From the NCBI GenBank assembly GCA_934270705.1, contig CAKQQG010000007.1, forward strand, positions 1 to 55,774: a stretch of 55,774 nt of DNA, written 5' to 3'. The notes below the pieces were generated by a model. That model did no database searches, had not been told where the DNA came from, and saw only the letters and a program-made list of their open reading frames with translations. Positions 8,743-19,799 of the stretch are shown piece after piece; the stretch's first letter is position 1, and each line of letters begins with the position of its first letter. Source of the DNA: an uncultured Oxalobacter sp. Lineage in GTDB: Bacteria; Pseudomonadota; Gammaproteobacteria; Burkholderiales; Burkholderiaceae_D. Position numbers and translations under genes: made by a program.

Positions 8743-9369
8743 ATGGGCAGTCAGTTTTTTGAAATCCATCCGGTCAATCCACAGAACCGTCTGATAAAAA
8801 AGGTAGCCGATATCGTGCGCGAAGGTGGTGTAGTCGTTCTGCCGACCGACTCCAGCTATGCGCTGGTATGCAGGCTCGACGACAAGGCGGCGGTCGACAG
8901 AATACGGCAGATACGTCAGATAGACGAGCGGCATTTGCTGACGCTTTTGTGCCGCGATCTGAGTGAGGTAGGCGCTTATGCGCGTGTGGACAATGCTGCC
9001 TACCGCTTGCTCAAGGCCGCGACGCCAGGAGCGTTCACGTTTATTTTGCAGGCGACACGCGAAGTACCACGTCGTCTGTCACATCCGTCCCGCAAGACGA
9101 TCGGCCTGAGGGTGCCGGACAACCGGATCGACCATGCCTTGCTGGAAGAGCTGGAAGAACCGCTGATCTGTACAACGGTGATTTTGCCGGGCGATGATGA
9201 TCCGCTGACAGAGGGGTATGCCATTCAGGAACGGCTGGAAAAACTCGTCGATGCTGTTGTCGATGGCGGGGCCTGTGGACTGTTGCCGACGACAGTGATT
9301 GATCTGACTGGCAAGGAACCGGAACTGGTGCGCAGCGGTCGTGGTGATCCCGCTCTGGTCGGTCTGTAA
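8743..9369 (+). CDS. yciO: YciO-type Sua5/YrdC family protein
   Basis: A 208-residue protein of the YrdC/Sua5/YciO superfamily. It matches YciO closely: VLPTDSSYALVCRLDDK near residue 30, LLTLLCRDLSEV, TPGAFTFILQATREVPRRL, KTIGLRVPDN, and a C-terminal TTVIDLT...VRSGRGDP. The related TsaC makes threonylcarbamoyl-AMP for the t6A tRNA modification; the role of YciO itself is less clear, so the true TsaC is probably encoded elsewhere. The start at 8743 has GGAG 13 bases upstream. Probably co-transcribed with the M50 protease gene and trpS. Confidence 0.85.
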   Translation: MGSQFFEIHPVNPQNRLIKKVADIVREGGVVVLPTDSSYALVCRLDDKAAVDRIRQIRQIDERHLLTLLCRDLSEVGAYARVDNAAYRLLKAATPGAFTFILQATREVPRRLSHPSRKTIGLRVPDNRIDHALLEELEEPLICTTVILPGDDDPLTEGYAIQERLEKLVDAVVDGGACGLLPTTVIDLTGKEPELVRSGRGDPALVGL

Positions 9370-9413
9370 TGGCCGATGTGTCGCCGACTGTTTCATGAGA
9401 TGGAAGGAATGCG

Positions 9414-10073
9414 ATGGAAAAGATGATTGAAACAGCCGTCATCTGGGCGTTGCCACTTTTGCTGGCGATTACGTTGCATGAAGCGGCGCATGCCTATGTC
9501 GCCCGTTTTCTTGGCGATTCGACGGCCTATCTGGCCGGGCGCCTGACGCTGGATCCGCTAAAGCATATCGATATGCTGGGAACAATCATCATTCCGGTGG
9601 CGTTGTTGCTGGTGGGTAGTCCTTTTATTTTCGGTTATGCCAAGCCGGTTCCTGTCGACTTTGGACAGTTACGCCATCCACGGCGTGATACGGCGTTGGT
9701 GGCACTGGCCGGGCCAGCAGCGAATCTGCTGATGGCGTTTCTCTGGAGCATCGTCAAGGTGGGGCTGATTGCAGGACATGTGCATGCCGCATTTCTGCAT
9801 CAAATGGCTGATGCCGGCATTGTCGTCAATCTGGTGTTGTTTGCGTTCAATCTTTTTCCATTGCCACCTTTGGACGGAGGACGCATAATGACGAGTTTGT
9901 TGCCGGTGCATCTGGCGTACAGGTTCGCACAGATCGAGCGGTATGGCTTTTTTATCGTGCTGGGACTGGTTTATCTGGGGTTGACGACATACTGGATGCG
10001 TCCGGTCATGTATCTGGGGCGGTTGATCGTCAATTTCTTTCTTTATCCATTGTTACATTTTTTGCCTGTGTGA
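9414..10073 (+). CDS. Site-2 protease family membrane protein (M50)
   Basis: A 219-residue polytopic membrane protein of the minimal M50/site-2 protease group. The catalytic HEAAHAY motif lies in the first membrane segment (about residue 23), and the third ligand motif is in LFPLPPLDGGR. About five hydrophobic segments are visible. No PDZ domain is present, unlike RseP, so this is the small type whose substrate is unknown. AAGGA sits 8 bases ahead of the ATG at 9414. The stop is 6 bases from the trpS start, so the two are very likely translated from one mRNA. Confidence 0.9.
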   Translation: MEKMIETAVIWALPLLLAITLHEAAHAYVARFLGDSTAYLAGRLTLDPLKHIDMLGTIIIPVALLLVGSPFIFGYAKPVPVDFGQLRHPRRDTALVALAGPAANLLMAFLWSIVKVGLIAGHVHAAFLHQMADAGIVVNLVLFAFNLFPLPPLDGGRIMTSLLPVHLAYRFAQIERYGFFIVLGLVYLGLTTYWMRPVMYLGRLIVNFFLYPLLHFLPV

Positions 10074-10079
10074 TTCATT

Positions 10080-11288
10080 ATGTATCCTGATCGAGTTGTT
10101 TCCGGTATGCGCCCGACTGGCGCATTGCACCTGGGCCATTACCATGGCGCTATCAAGAACTGGGTCCGTATCCAGTCGGAAGTCGAAAGCCTGTTTTTCG
10201 TGGCGGACTGGCATGCCTTGACAACCCATTACGATGAAGTGGAAACGATCGAGAAAAATGCCTGGGAGATGGTGATAGACTGGCTGGCTGCCGGTATCGA
10301 CCCTGAAAAGGCGACGATTTTCATCCAGTCCAGGGTGCTTGAACATGCGGAACTGACGCTGTTGATGAGTATGTCCACACCACTGTCATGGCTGGAAAGG
10401 GTGCCGACTTACAAGGACCAGATCCAGAAGCTCGCGCACAAGGATCTGACGACTTACGGTTTTCTGGGGTATCCGCTGATGATGGCGGCAGATGTGCTGG
10501 TCTACCGTGCCAATCAGGTGCCCGTCGGCGAGGACCAGTTGCCGCATATGGAAATCATGCGTGAACTGGCGCGGCGTTTCAATTACATGTACGGGCGCGA
10601 AAAAGGGTTCGACGAAAAAGCTCTGGCAAGTACCAAAAAGCTGGGCAACAAACAGGCGAAGGCTTTTCTGGAATGGCGAAACGCCTATCAGGAAAAGGGC
10701 GATGCAGAGGCGTTGGAAAAGGCCAAAGCGTTGATCGATGGTGCAGGCAGTATTTCGGCTGCCGATCGTGAATTGCTCTATGGCTATCTGCTGGGCAGCC
10801 GCAAGCAGATTCTGACCGAGCCGCAAGCCTTGCTGACGGAGGCATCACGGTTGCCCGGACTGGACGGGCAGAAGATGTCCAAGAGCTATGGCAATGCAAT
10901 TGCATTGCGTGACGACAAGGAAACGATCACACGCAAAATCCGGACGATGCAGACCGATCCGGCACGTGTCAAACGTACCGATCCCGGCGATCCGGATAAA
11001 TGTCCTGTCTGGCTGTTCCATGTGGTTTATTCCGATGACGAAACAAAGGAATGGGTACGCAAGGGATGTTGTTCCGCTGGTATCGGTTGTATCCAGTGCA
11101 AGCAGCCGATCATCGATGCGGTGATCCGCGAACTCGAACCGATGCAGGAACGTGCGGCGCAATATGTCGCCAAACCAGCTCTGGTGCGTGAAATCGTCGA
11201 ACATGGTTGTGAAAAAGCGCGGCGACTGGCAGGTGAAACGATGCGTGATGTCCGCGAGGCGATGGGATTGGGCTATTCATGGAAATAG
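10080..11288 (+). CDS. trpS: Tryptophanyl-tRNA synthetase
   Basis: A 402-residue class I aminoacyl-tRNA synthetase that charges tRNA-Trp. The signature HLGH is at residues 17-20 and KMSKS occurs in GQKMSKSYGN. The protein is longer than the common 330-residue form; the extra length lies in the middle (KGFDEKALASTKKLGNKQ, up to the LLTEASRLPG segment) and in a Cys-containing segment GCCSAGIGCIQC, typical of the longer betaproteobacterial type. Last gene of the htpX-yciO-M50-trpS run. There is no leader peptide or T-box-like element upstream. Confidence 0.96.
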   Translation: MYPDRVVSGMRPTGALHLGHYHGAIKNWVRIQSEVESLFFVADWHALTTHYDEVETIEKNAWEMVIDWLAAGIDPEKATIFIQSRVLEHAELTLLMSMSTPLSWLERVPTYKDQIQKLAHKDLTTYGFLGYPLMMAADVLVYRANQVPVGEDQLPHMEIMRELARRFNYMYGREKGFDEKALASTKKLGNKQAKAFLEWRNAYQEKGDAEALEKAKALIDGAGSISAADRELLYGYLLGSRKQILTEPQALLTEASRLPGLDGQKMSKSYGNAIALRDDKETITRKIRTMQTDPARVKRTDPGDPDKCPVWLFHVVYSDDETKEWVRKGCCSAGIGCIQCKQPIIDAVIRELEPMQERAAQYVAKPALVREIVEHGCEKARRLAGETMRDVREAMGLGYSWK

Positions 11289-11300
11289 CGGAGCGGCAAT

Positions 11301-11329
11301 TTGCTGGCACAGGTATTCTCGGCTATAAT
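11301..11329 (+). promoter_or_regulatory. Sigma-70-like promoter of carAB
   Basis: TTGCTG (11301-11306), a 17-base spacer and TATAAT (11324-11329). About 150 bases of leader separate it from the carA start. I see no attenuator or PyrR-type structure in the leader. Confidence 0.6.
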
Positions 11330-11477
11330 TGGGCAGCTTAACGAATCAATCATTGCCGTAGCGCCTGCTCGTCTCTCCAACTGAAAACCATATGTTCCGG
11401 ACTTGTCCTGCGACAGTTCGGGAGTTTCATGCAGCCTGATGAAGTCCGGTGTTGCGGTAACACAAAAAGGAGTTACC

Positions 11478-12626
11478 TTGCAATTCCCTTTCGGTCAACA
11501 GGAGCCAGCTGTTCTCGCGCTTGCGGACGGCACAGTCTTTCATGGCTATTCCATCGGTGCAACGGGTGAGACATCCGGCGAAGTTGTGTTCAATACATCC
11601 ATGACGGGTTATCAGGAAATTCTGACGGACCCCAGTTATAGCGGACAGATCGTCACCCTGACTTATCCCCATATCGGCAATACAGGCGTCAATCCCGAAG
11701 ACGTGGAGTCCGGAAAAATCCAGGCAGCAGGATTCATCGTCAAGGATGTCCAGCCGGTCATTTCCAATTTTCGTGCGACGCAGTCGCTTCCGGATTACCT
11801 GAAAAGCCAGCATATCGTCGCCATTGCCGGTATCGATACGCGCAAACTGACCCGTATTCTCCGCGAAAAAGGGGCACAAAACGGTGCGATCGTAACCGGT
11901 AACGATGAAAAGCGTGCGCTTGAGCTGGCACGTGCATGCGCAGGACTGTCGGGTCAGGATCTGGCGAAAACCGTTACGGCAGACAGGCCATACGAATGGA
12001 CGGAAGCGGGTTGGGAACTTGGATCGGGGTACAGGCAACTTGGTGATTCCAGATATCATGTCGTCGCGTTTGACTTCGGTGTCAAGCGCAATATCCTGCG
12101 GATGCTGACGGATCGCGGGTGCAAGGTAACCGTGATTCCTGCACAGTCCACGGTTGATGATGTGCTGAAACTGTCTCCCGATGGCGTTTTCCTTTCGAAC
12201 GGTCCCGGCGATCCGGAGCCATGTACCTATGCCATCGAGGCGGCTCGTGAGCTGATCGAGCGCGGTGTTCCGGTTTTCGGTATCTGTCTGGGACATCAGA
12301 TCATGGCGCTGGCGTCCGGCGCAAAGACCATGAAAATGAAATTCGGTCACCATGGCGCGAATCATCCCGTACAGGATCTTGAAACCGGCAAGGTGTTGAT
12401 TACTTCACAAAATCATGGTTTTGCCGTGGATGCCTCGACCTTGCCTGCAAATTGCAAGGTAACGCACAAGTCGCTGTTCGACGGTTCCTTGCAGGGGTTC
12501 GCAAGGACAGACAAGCCCGCTTTCTGTTTCCAGGGACATCCGGAAGCGTCTCCCGGACCGGGCGATGTGGACTATCTGTTCGACCGGTTTGTCGGATTGA
12601 TGGAAGCGGCCAGAAAGAACAAGTGA
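11478..12626 (+). CDS. carA: Carbamoyl-phosphate synthase small (glutaminase) subunit
   Basis: Hydrolyses glutamine and passes ammonia to CarB to make carbamoyl phosphate for arginine and pyrimidines. The class I amidotransferase domain shows the nucleophile in [12 protein letters not shown] and the His/Glu pair in [11 protein letters not shown]; the N-terminal CPSase domain has [16 protein letters not shown] choose a TTG start at 11478: AAAAAGGAG lies 5 bases ahead, and the resulting 382 residues equal the E. coli length. Starts further upstream (ATG 11439, or an open frame from 11403) would add residues without family similarity. carB follows after 89 bases. Confidence 0.95.
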   Translation: MQFPFGQQEPAVLALADGTVFHGYSIGATGETSGEVVFNTSMTGYQEILTDPSYSGQIVTLTYPHIGNTGVNPEDVESGKIQAAGFIVKDVQPVISNFRATQSLPDYLKSQHIVAIAGIDTRKLTRILREKGAQNGAIVTGNDEKRALELARACAGLSGQDLAKTVTADRPYEWTEAGWELGSGYRQLGDSRYHVVAFDFGVKRNILRMLTDRGCKVTVIPAQSTVDDVLKLSPDGVFLSNGPGDPEPCTYAIEAARELIERGVPVFGICLGHQIMALASGAKTMKMKFGHHGANHPVQDLETGKVLITSQNHGFAVDASTLPANCKVTHKSLFDGSLQGFARTDKPAFCFQGHPEASPGPGDVDYLFDRFVGLMEAARKNK

Positions 12627-12715
12627 TGGTGCGGGCGCATGTGAGCGCCTGTGCGGAAAGTCTTTTCGCCGTTTCCGAAAACCTGAAACGGTAACCAAAA
12701 CAATTTGCGGAAAAT

Positions 12716-15700
12716 ATGCCAAAACGTACAGATATCAAGAGCATTCTTATCATCGGCGCCGGCCCGATCATTATCGGACAGGCTTGTGAATTTGACTATT
12801 CCGGTGCACAGGCCTGCAAGGCCTTGCGTGAAGAAGGCTACAAGGTCATTCTGGTCAACAGCAATCCGGCGACGATCATGACAGATCCGAATATGGCGGA
12901 TGTGACGTTCATCGAGCCGATTACCTGGAAGGTCGTGGAGCGGATCATCGCAAAGGAACGTCCGGATGCCATTTTGCCGACGATGGGGGGGCAGACGGCA
13001 CTGAATTGTGCGCTTGACCTGTATCGAAACGGAGTGCTGGAAAAATACAATGTGGAACTGATCGGCGCTTCTCCGGAAGCGATCGACAAGGCCGAGGATC
13101 GTTCGAAGTTCAAGGAAGCGATGACGAAAATCGGTTTGTCGTCGGCACGATCGGGTATCGCGCATTCGCTTGAAGAAGCATGGGATGTTCAGCGAAAGAT
13201 CGGTTTTCCGGTCATTATCCGTCCGTCATTCACACTGGGTGGCACAGGTGGCGGGATCGCCTACAATGAGGAAGAATTCGACACGATTTGTCGTCGTGGA
13301 CTGGACGCGTCTCCGACAAGCGAACTGTTGATCGAGGAATCCCTGATCGGCTGGAAAGAATATGAAATGGAAGTCGTCCGCGACAGGGCGGATAACTGTA
13401 TTATCGTCTGTTCGATCGAAAACCTCGATCCGATGGGGGTTCATACGGGAGATTCCATTACGGTTGCACCGGCACAGACCCTGACCGACAAGGAATACCA
13501 GCTCATGCGCAATGCCTCGATTGCGATTTTGCGTGAGATCGGTGTCGATACAGGTGGTTCGAATGTGCAGTTTGCGATCAATCCGAAAGACGGACGCATG
13601 ATCGTGATCGAAATGAATCCGCGCGTGTCGCGTTCATCTGCACTGGCTTCGAAAGCGACCGGTTTTCCGATTGCCAAGGTCGCTGCAAAACTTGCTGTCG
13701 GCTTCACGCTGGATGAATTGAAAAATGAGATCACCGGTGGCGCGACGCCTGCTTCGTTCGAGCCGACGATCGATTATGTGGTGACGAAGGTGCCGCGTTT
13801 CACGTTCGAGAAATTCCCGTCTGCCGATCCGCATCTGACGACACAGATGAAGTCCGTCGGCGAAGTCATGGCGATCGGACGTACCTTCCAGGAATCGTTC
13901 CAGAAGGCATTGCGTGGTCTGGAAGTCGGTGTGGAAGGCATGAATGAAAAGACGACCGACCACGAAGTCATCAAGGAAGAACTGGGCGAACCCGGACCGG
14001 AACGGATCTGGTATGTCGGTGATGCATTCGCTCAGGGGTTTACGCTGGAAGAAGTCCACAATCTGACGCATATCGATCCATGGTTTCTGGCACAGATCAA
14101 GGAGATCGTCGATATTGAATTGTGGCTGGATCACCAGAAACTCGATGATCTGGACAAGGATACGTTGTTTAAGCTCAAGCAAAAGGGCTTTTCGGACAAG
14201 CGCCTGGCATGGTTGCTGAAAACGACTGACAAGGTGATTCGTGACAAGCGTCATGCATGGGGCATCCGTCCGGTTTACAAACGGGTCGATACATGTGCTG
14301 CCGAGTTTGCCACGAATACGGCTTATATGTATTCGACCTATGACGAGGAATGTGAAGCCGAACCGACGAATCGCAAGAAAATCATGGTGCTGGGCGGCGG
14401 TCCGAACCGGATCGGACAGGGTATCGAGTTCGATTACTGCTGCGTGCACGCCGCGATGGCGATGCGTGAGGATGGCTATGAAACGATCATGGTCAATTGC
14501 AATCCGGAAACGGTTTCGACCGACTACGACATTTCCGACCGCCTGTATTTCGAGCCGCTCACGCTCGAAGACGTGCTGGAAATCGTGGACAAGGAAAAAC
14601 CGTATGGCGTGATCGTCCAGTACGGTGGACAGACGCCTCTGAAACTGGCGCTGGATCTGGAAGCCAACGGGGTACCCATCGTGGGGACGTCTCCGGATAT
14701 GATCGATGCTGCGGAGGATCGTGAACGCTTTCAGAAGTTGCTGAAAGATCTTGATTTGCGCCAGCCGCCGAACCGAACGGCACGTACCGAGGAAGAAGCC
14801 ATGGTGCTGGCAAAAGAAATCGGTTATCCGATCGTGGTGCGTCCTTCCTACGTGCTGGGTGGGCGTGCGATGGAAATCGTTCATGACCAGGCTGGACTGG
14901 AACGCTATATGCGCGAAGCGGTCAAGGTTTCCAACGATTCTCCGGTATTGCTCGACCGTTTCCTCAACGATGCGATCGAAGTGGATGTGGATTGTGTTTC
15001 TGACGGCAATCGGGTGGTTATCGGCGGTGTGATGGAACATATCGAGCAGGCCGGCGTGCATTCGGGAGATTCGGCCTGTTCGTTGCCACCTTATTCGCTG
15101 TCGAAAGAAACGATCGAGGAACTGAAACGCGAAACGACGTTGATGGCAAAGGGGCTGAATGTCGTCGGATTGATGAATGTCCAGTTTGCAATCCAGCACC
15201 AGATGATCGATGGCAAGTTGCAAGATGTGGTGTTCGTGCTGGAAGTCAATCCACGTGCATCCCGAACTGTACCGTTCGTGTCGAAAGCGACAGGGCGGCA
15301 GCTGGCAAAGATCGCCGCGCGTTGTATGGTTGGCAAGTCGCTGGATGAACAAGGTGTCTTTACGGAAACAGTGCCACCGTACTTCAGTGTCAAGGAAGCG
15401 GTTTTCCCGTTCGTCAAGTTCCCGGGAGTCGATACGATTTTGGGGCCGGAAATGAAATCGACGGGCGAAGTCATGGGGATCGGCAAGTCGTTTGGCGAAG
15501 CGTTCGTCAAGGCGCAGTTGGCAGCCGGTGTCGATCTGCCGCGTTCCGGCAAGGTGTTCTTGTCTGTGAAAGACAGCGACAAGCCACGTGCTGTGAAAGT
15601 CGCGCAGCGTCTGGTCGATTTGGGCTTTTCCATTATGGCGACACGTGGAACTGCCAACACGATCCGACAGGCCGGTATCGAAGTGGAAACGGTCAACAAG

Positions 15701-15946
15701 GTGACCGAAGGACGTCCGCATATCGGCGATGTGATCAAGAATCATGAAATCGTGATGGTGATCAATACGGTGGAAGAAAAACGAACGGCGATTTTCGATT
15801 CGCGGATTATCCGTACATCGGCGCTGGCGGCTCGTATCAACACGATCACAACGATTGCAGGTGCGGAAGCGGCTGTAGAGGGAATCGCATGCCGCGACAC
15901 CATGCAGGTGTATGATTTGCAGAGCCTGCACAAGTTGCTTCACTGA
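12716..15946 (+). CDS. carB: Carbamoyl-phosphate synthase large subunit
   Basis: A 1076-residue synthetase that joins bicarbonate, ammonia and two ATP. Two homologous ATP-grasp halves are evident, starting at [20 protein letters not shown] (near residue 5) and [20 protein letters not shown] (near residue 559). They have matching [20 protein letters not shown] and [20 protein letters not shown] segments. A C-terminal MGS-type allosteric domain begins near [13 protein letters not shown]. Length is normal and no frameshift is seen. Co-transcribed with carA; greA follows after 84 bases. Confidence 0.97.
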   Translation: MPKRTDIKSILIIGAGPIIIGQACEFDYSGAQACKALREEGYKVILVNSNPATIMTDPNMADVTFIEPITWKVVERIIAKERPDAILPTMGGQTALNCALDLYRNGVLEKYNVELIGASPEAIDKAEDRSKFKEAMTKIGLSSARSGIAHSLEEAWDVQRKIGFPVIIRPSFTLGGTGGGIAYNEEEFDTICRRGLDASPTSELLIEESLIGWKEYEMEVVRDRADNCIIVCSIENLDPMGVHTGDSITVAPAQTLTDKEYQLMRNASIAILREIGVDTGGSNVQFAINPKDGRMIVIEMNPRVSRSSALASKATGFPIAKVAAKLAVGFTLDELKNEITGGATPASFEPTIDYVVTKVPRFTFEKFPSADPHLTTQMKSVGEVMAIGRTFQESFQKALRGLEVGVEGMNEKTTDHEVIKEELGEPGPERIWYVGDAFAQGFTLEEVHNLTHIDPWFLAQIKEIVDIELWLDHQKLDDLDKDTLFKLKQKGFSDKRLAWLLKTTDKVIRDKRHAWGIRPVYKRVDTCAAEFATNTAYMYSTYDEECEAEPTNRKKIMVLGGGPNRIGQGIEFDYCCVHAAMAMREDGYETIMVNCNPETVSTDYDISDRLYFEPLTLEDVLEIVDKEKPYGVIVQYGGQTPLKLALDLEANGVPIVGTSPDMIDAAEDRERFQKLLKDLDLRQPPNRTARTEEEAMVLAKEIGYPIVVRPSYVLGGRAMEIVHDQAGLERYMREAVKVSNDSPVLLDRFLNDAIEVDVDCVSDGNRVVIGGVMEHIEQAGVHSGDSACSLPPYSLSKETIEELKRETTLMAKGLNVVGLMNVQFAIQHQMIDGKLQDVVFVLEVNPRASRTVPFVSKATGRQLAKIAARCMVGKSLDEQGVFTETVPPYFSVKEAVFPFVKFPGVDTILGPEMKSTGEVMGIGKSFGEAFVKAQLAAGVDLPRSGKVFLSVKDSDKPRAVKVAQRLVDLGFSIMATRGTANTIRQAGIEVETVNKVTEGRPHIGDVIKNHEIVMVINTVEEKRTAIFDSRIIRTSALAARINTITTIAGAEAAVEGIACRDTMQVYDLQSLHKLLH

Positions 15947-16030
15947 AAGGGTTGTCTGAATGGATTGCGGGGCTTTTCTGGCATGTTCTTGTGCCGGAAT
16001 GCCTCGCCGGTTTTTTTGAAGGATATGTCA

Positions 16031-16507
16031 ATGAGTTCGATACCTGTTACCGTCAGGGGTGCGCAGATGATGCGTGACGAATTGCAGCGGTTGAAAACGA
16101 AAGATCGCTATGAGGTGATCGCGGCGATTGCAGAGGCACGTTCCCATGGCGATTTGTCGGAAAACGCAGAGTATGATGCGGCAAAGGAACGCCAGGCGTT
16201 TATTGAAGGACGGATTGCCGAACTGGAAAGCAAATTGAGTTCCGCGCAGATCATCGATCCGAAAACGCTCAATACCAACGGCCGGATCGTCTTCGCAGCG
16301 ACAGTTGCGCTGGAGGATCTGGAAACCGGTGAGAAGGTGCGTTATCAGATCGTCGGCAATGATGAGGCGGATCTGAAGGAAATGAAAATTTCCATCACGT
16401 CGCCACTGGCACGTGCCCTGATCGGACGTGAAGCGGGAGATGTCGTCGAGGTCAACGCACCAGCCGGCATTCGTGAATATGAAATTCTGGATGTATTGTT
16501 TATCTGA
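16031..16507 (+). CDS. greA: Transcription elongation factor GreA
   Basis: A 158-residue factor that rescues backtracked RNA polymerase by stimulating transcript cleavage. The N-terminal coiled coil carries EARSHGDLSENAEYDAAKE, with the acidic tip residues of the family; the C-terminal FKBP-like domain ends in EYEILDVLFI. The start at 16031 gives the exact E. coli length and has AAGGA 7 bases upstream; another ATG two codons earlier is too close to that site. Many Burkholderiales carry a DUF4149 membrane-protein gene directly after greA; here only 9 bases separate the stop from the opposing yhbY gene. Confidence 0.96.
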   Translation: MSSIPVTVRGAQMMRDELQRLKTKDRYEVIAAIAEARSHGDLSENAEYDAAKERQAFIEGRIAELESKLSSAQIIDPKTLNTNGRIVFAATVALEDLETGEKVRYQIVGNDEADLKEMKISITSPLARALIGREAGDVVEVNAPAGIREYEILDVLFI

Positions 16508-16516
16508 CAGGTCTTT

Positions 16517-16984
16517 TTAGCGGGCGAGTGCCTTTTTCTTGGCACTTGCCTGACGTGTCTTTTTCCGTTTGACCAGACCACCTTGTGTGACGCGCTCGTT
16601 GCCCTTGATTTGTATCCGTTTGACACGGTTCTTGATGGCTCCTGTGCCGGGTTTGAATGTCACGACGGTTCTCAGCCCGCCTTTTTTGTTGTCTTGTTGT
16701 GGTTTTTGCGCTTCCTTTTGCGGGCGGTAGATAACCAGCAGCTTGCCGATATGCTGAATGGGGGCTGCATCGAGTTCGCGGCAGATGGTTTGCAGCATGT
16801 CGATGCGAGCCTGACGGTCGTCTCCGAATACGCGGATCTTGATAAGACCGTGAGCGTCGAGGTTGACGCCGATTTCTTTCATGACGGCATCCGTCAGTCC
16901 GGCATCGCCGATCATGACGACCGGGTTGAGATTGTGAGCCTGTGACCGGAGCAGGCTGCGTTGAGCGGGATTCAGTTTCAACAT
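16517..16984 (-). CDS. yhbY: YhbY/CRS1 family RNA-binding protein
   Basis: A 155-residue protein. Residues 1-95 form a CRM domain (LNPAQRSLLRSQAHNLNPVV, GLTDAVMKEI, HGLIKIRVFGDDRQARIDML, QHIGKLLVIYRP). The GxxG-type loop region and fold relate to the large-subunit assembly factor YhbY. A lysine-rich tail of about 60 residues is added, which probably helps RNA binding. The gene is divergent from rlmE with 32 bases between the starts, the usual arrangement. It is likely a ribosome biogenesis factor. Confidence 0.92.
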   Translation of the reverse strand: MLKLNPAQRSLLRSQAHNLNPVVMIGDAGLTDAVMKEIGVNLDAHGLIKIRVFGDDRQARIDMLQTICRELDAAPIQHIGKLLVIYRPQKEAQKPQQDNKKGGLRTVVTFKPGTGAIKNRVKRIQIKGNERVTQGGLVKRKKTRQASAKKKALAR

Positions 16985-17016
16985 AACATTCCTCAGAAAA
17001 ACTGTATTTTACGCGA

Positions 17017-17655
17017 ATGTCGAAAAATAAATTCAATAAAAGCTGGATGAAAAACCATCTTGGCGATCCTTTTGTGAAACAGGCACAAAAGGATGGCTAC
17101 CGTGCACGGGCGGTTTACAAGTTGAGCGAGATCGACGAGGATGCGCAGCTGGTCCGGCCGGGACAGGTGATTGTCGATCTGGGATGCGCACCCGGGAGCT
17201 GGTCGCAATATCTTGCGCGCAAACTTGGTACCGGCGATGGACAGACACTCAATGGTACGGTGATCGGACTGGATATGCTTCCGATGGAGCCGGTACCGGG
17301 TATCCATTTTATTCAGGGTGATTTCCGCGAAGAATCGGTGCTGCGCGAACTGGAAACCTTGCTTGATGGCAAAAAGGCCGATCTGGTACTCTCCGATATG
17401 GCTCCCAATCTCTCGGGTATCGCCTCGGCCGATGCGGCGCGTGTGGAGTATCTGATGGAGCTGGCACTCGATTTTGCCACGGCGCATCTGAAACCTTCCG
17501 GTGCATTGCTGGTCAAATGTTTCAATGGCAGTACCTATAACGATATTCTCAAAAGATTCCGCGAAACTTTTGAGACCGTGACACCGAAAAAACCGAAGGC
17601 CAGCCGCGACTATTCCTCTGAAGTTTTTCTGTTGGGCCGAAAATTGCGCCAGTGA
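17017..17655 (+). CDS. rlmE: 23S rRNA 2'-O-ribose U2552 methyltransferase
   Basis: A 212-residue SAM-dependent methyltransferase that modifies U2552 of 23S rRNA late in 50S assembly. The SAM-binding motif [15 protein letters not shown] is near residue 50. The K-D-K-E catalytic set is supported by [22 protein letters not shown], and LLVKCFNG...[11 protein letters not shown]. Divergent from yhbY and followed by ftsH 206 bases later, as in E. coli and most betaproteobacteria. Confidence 0.96.
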   Translation: MSKNKFNKSWMKNHLGDPFVKQAQKDGYRARAVYKLSEIDEDAQLVRPGQVIVDLGCAPGSWSQYLARKLGTGDGQTLNGTVIGLDMLPMEPVPGIHFIQGDFREESVLRELETLLDGKKADLVLSDMAPNLSGIASADAARVEYLMELALDFATAHLKPSGALLVKCFNGSTYNDILKRFRETFETVTPKKPKASRDYSSEVFLLGRKLRQ

Positions 17656-17861
17656 TTCCGATAATCCATTGTCCTTCATCATGTTGCGGTCATTTTTTTA
17701 GAGGTAGTCATGCTGGCCATATTTCGTGACGGTACTTTGTGTATATACGTTTGCCTCGCCCGCAGCCTGCTCATATGATGATGGCAGATGCATCAAAATG
17801 ATTGTAAAATGCATTATCTATCTGTAATCGATATTGACGCACTGGCGTCTGAGGAGTCTTT

Positions 17862-19742
17862 GTGAACAACATGTTTGTCAGGGTAGGCGTTTGGACTGCC
17901 ATCATCATCGTCCTGATTACGACCTTCAAACATTTCATGGATCGTAGCAATACGGTGAATATCGAACCGATCAATTATTCGCAGTTCCTGGATGACGTGC
18001 GTTCTCGGCGGATCAAGGATGTCGTGATCGAGGATCGTTCGATCGTCGCCACGACGGTTGACGGAAAGAAGGTCAAGACCGGGGTGACCTATCTTGACCG
18101 CGGTCTGGTCGGCGATCTGGTCGATAACGGCATCCAGTTCGATGTCAAACCGCCGGAAGAACCGTCTTTCTGGCTGTCGCTTTTGACTTCATGGTTCCCG
18201 ATGCTGCTATTGATCGGGGTCTGGATATTTTTCATGCGACAAATGCAGGGGGGCGGAAAAGGTGGCGCGTTTTCGTTCGGCAAGTCCAAGGCGCGCATGA
18301 TCGACCAGAAGAACAATACGGTGACCTTCAACGATGTGGCCGGCTGCGACGAGGCCAAGGAAGAAGTGCATGAAGTCGTGGACTTTTTGCGCGATCCAGG
18401 CAAATTCCAGAAACTGGGCGGACGTATTCCGCGCGGCCTGTTGCTGGTCGGTCCTCCGGGTACCGGCAAAACGTTGCTGGCTCGTGCGATTGCCGGTGAA
18501 GCTAAAGTACCGTTCTTTTCCATCTCCGGTTCGGATTTTGTGGAAATGTTCGTAGGTGTCGGTGCTTCACGCGTTCGTGATATGTTTGAAACAGCGAAAA
18601 AACATTCGCCATGCATTATTTTCATTGATGAAATCGATGCGGTCGGTCGGCATCGTGGCGCAGGTATGGGCGGCGGCAACGATGAACGCGAACAGACGCT
18701 GAACCAGTTGCTGGTCGAAATGGACGGTTTCGAACCGAATTCCGGTACGATCGTCGTGGCGGCCACGAACCGTGCTGATGTGCTGGACAAGGCGCTGTTG
18801 CGTCCGGGACGTTTCGACAGACAGGTGGTTGTCGGTTTGCCGGATATCCGTGGCCGCGAGCAGATTCTCAATGTGCATATGCGCAAGGTACCGATCGCTC
18901 CGGATGTCGATCCGGGTGTGCTGGCGCGCGGTACGCCGGGCTTTTCAGGCGCCGATCTTGCCAATCTGGTGAATGAATCGGCATTGTTCGCCGCGCGTCG
19001 CAACAAGCGTCTGGTCGAAATGCAGGATTTCGAGGATGCCAAGGACAAGATCCTGATGGGACCGGAACGCAAGTCGTTCGTCATGCGTGAAGAAGAAAGG
19101 ACGAATACCGCTTATCATGAATCGGGTCATGCTGTGGTCGCCAAGCTGTTGCCGAAGGCCGATCCGGTTCACAAGGTTACCATCATGCCGCGCGGTCATG
19201 CATTGGGGTTGACATGGCAGTTGCCGGAACATGACCGTATCAATATGTACAAGGACAAGATGCTGGAAGAAATCGCCATCCTGTTCGGCGGTCGTGTTGC
19301 AGAGGAATTGTTCATGCACCAGATGTCGACCGGCGCGTCCAACGATTTCGAACGTGCGACAAAGATCGCACGTGCGATGGTGACGCGTTATGGTATGTCG
19401 GAGACGCTGGGCACGATGGTTTATGAGGATACCGAACAGGAAATGTTCTATGGTGGGCGTATGTCTGCCAAGACGGTATCCGAAGCGACACAGCAAAAGG
19501 TCGATAACGAAATCCGTTCGATTCTGGATCAGCAATATGCATTGGCCCGCAAGTTACTGGATGAAAACCGTGACAAGGTCGAGCGGATGGCGAAGCTGTT
19601 GCTGGAATGGGAAACGCTGGATTCCGATCAGGTCAACGATATCATGGATGGTGTGGATCCGCGTCCACCGAAGTCGGTACCTCCGAAGTCGCGTGATTCC
19701 GATGGGCCTGAAATCACGGAAAACGCGACAGCGGCAGCCTGA
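17862..19742 (+). CDS. ftsH: ATP-dependent zinc metalloprotease FtsH
   Basis: A 626-residue hexameric inner-membrane AAA+ protease that removes misassembled membrane proteins and regulatory targets. Membrane segments lie at about 8-24 and 107-125, with a periplasmic region between. The Walker A motif GPPGTGKT is at residues 197-204, the Walker B/SRH region reads [13 protein letters not shown] and [20 protein letters not shown], and the zinc site HESGH is near residue 419. The start is GTG at 17862, preceded by GAGGAG 5 bases upstream. The 206-base gap after rlmE may hold its own promoter. A terminator follows. Confidence 0.97.
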   Translation: MNNMFVRVGVWTAIIIVLITTFKHFMDRSNTVNIEPINYSQFLDDVRSRRIKDVVIEDRSIVATTVDGKKVKTGVTYLDRGLVGDLVDNGIQFDVKPPEEPSFWLSLLTSWFPMLLLIGVWIFFMRQMQGGGKGGAFSFGKSKARMIDQKNNTVTFNDVAGCDEAKEEVHEVVDFLRDPGKFQKLGGRIPRGLLLVGPPGTGKTLLARAIAGEAKVPFFSISGSDFVEMFVGVGASRVRDMFETAKKHSPCIIFIDEIDAVGRHRGAGMGGGNDEREQTLNQLLVEMDGFEPNSGTIVVAATNRADVLDKALLRPGRFDRQVVVGLPDIRGREQILNVHMRKVPIAPDVDPGVLARGTPGFSGADLANLVNESALFAARRNKRLVEMQDFEDAKDKILMGPERKSFVMREEERTNTAYHESGHAVVAKLLPKADPVHKVTIMPRGHALGLTWQLPEHDRINMYKDKMLEEIAILFGGRVAEELFMHQMSTGASNDFERATKIARAMVTRYGMSETLGTMVYEDTEQEMFYGGRMSAKTVSEATQQKVDNEIRSILDQQYALARKLLDENRDKVERMAKLLLEWETLDSDQVNDIMDGVDPRPPKSVPPKSRDSDGPEITENATAAA

Positions 19743-19759
19743 TTTTTTCAGAATGTTTC

Positions 19760-19788
19760 AAAGGGCGAGCGTGTCTCGCCCTTTTTTT
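19760..19788 (+). terminator. Rho-independent terminator after ftsH
   Basis: Stem AAGGGCGAG / CTCGCCCTT with loop CGTGT and a run of T residues, between the ftsH stop and the folP start (12 bases further). Any folP-glmM transcription beyond readthrough must start very close to folP or inside ftsH. Confidence 0.9.
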
Positions 19789-19799
19789 GAACAGCTACC

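Noticed and set aside
11330..11477. Attenuator or riboswitch in the carA leader
   Set aside because: I could find no stable hairpin with a T-run, no leader peptide and no known aptamer core.
11427..12365. A 312-codon minus-strand open frame
   Set aside because: Antisense to carA; no domain and no ribosome-binding site.
13634..15943. A 769-codon open frame on the minus strand
   Set aside because: It is wholly antisense to carB, has His/Arg/Gln-rich low-similarity content and no start signal. It results from codon bias of the + strand gene.
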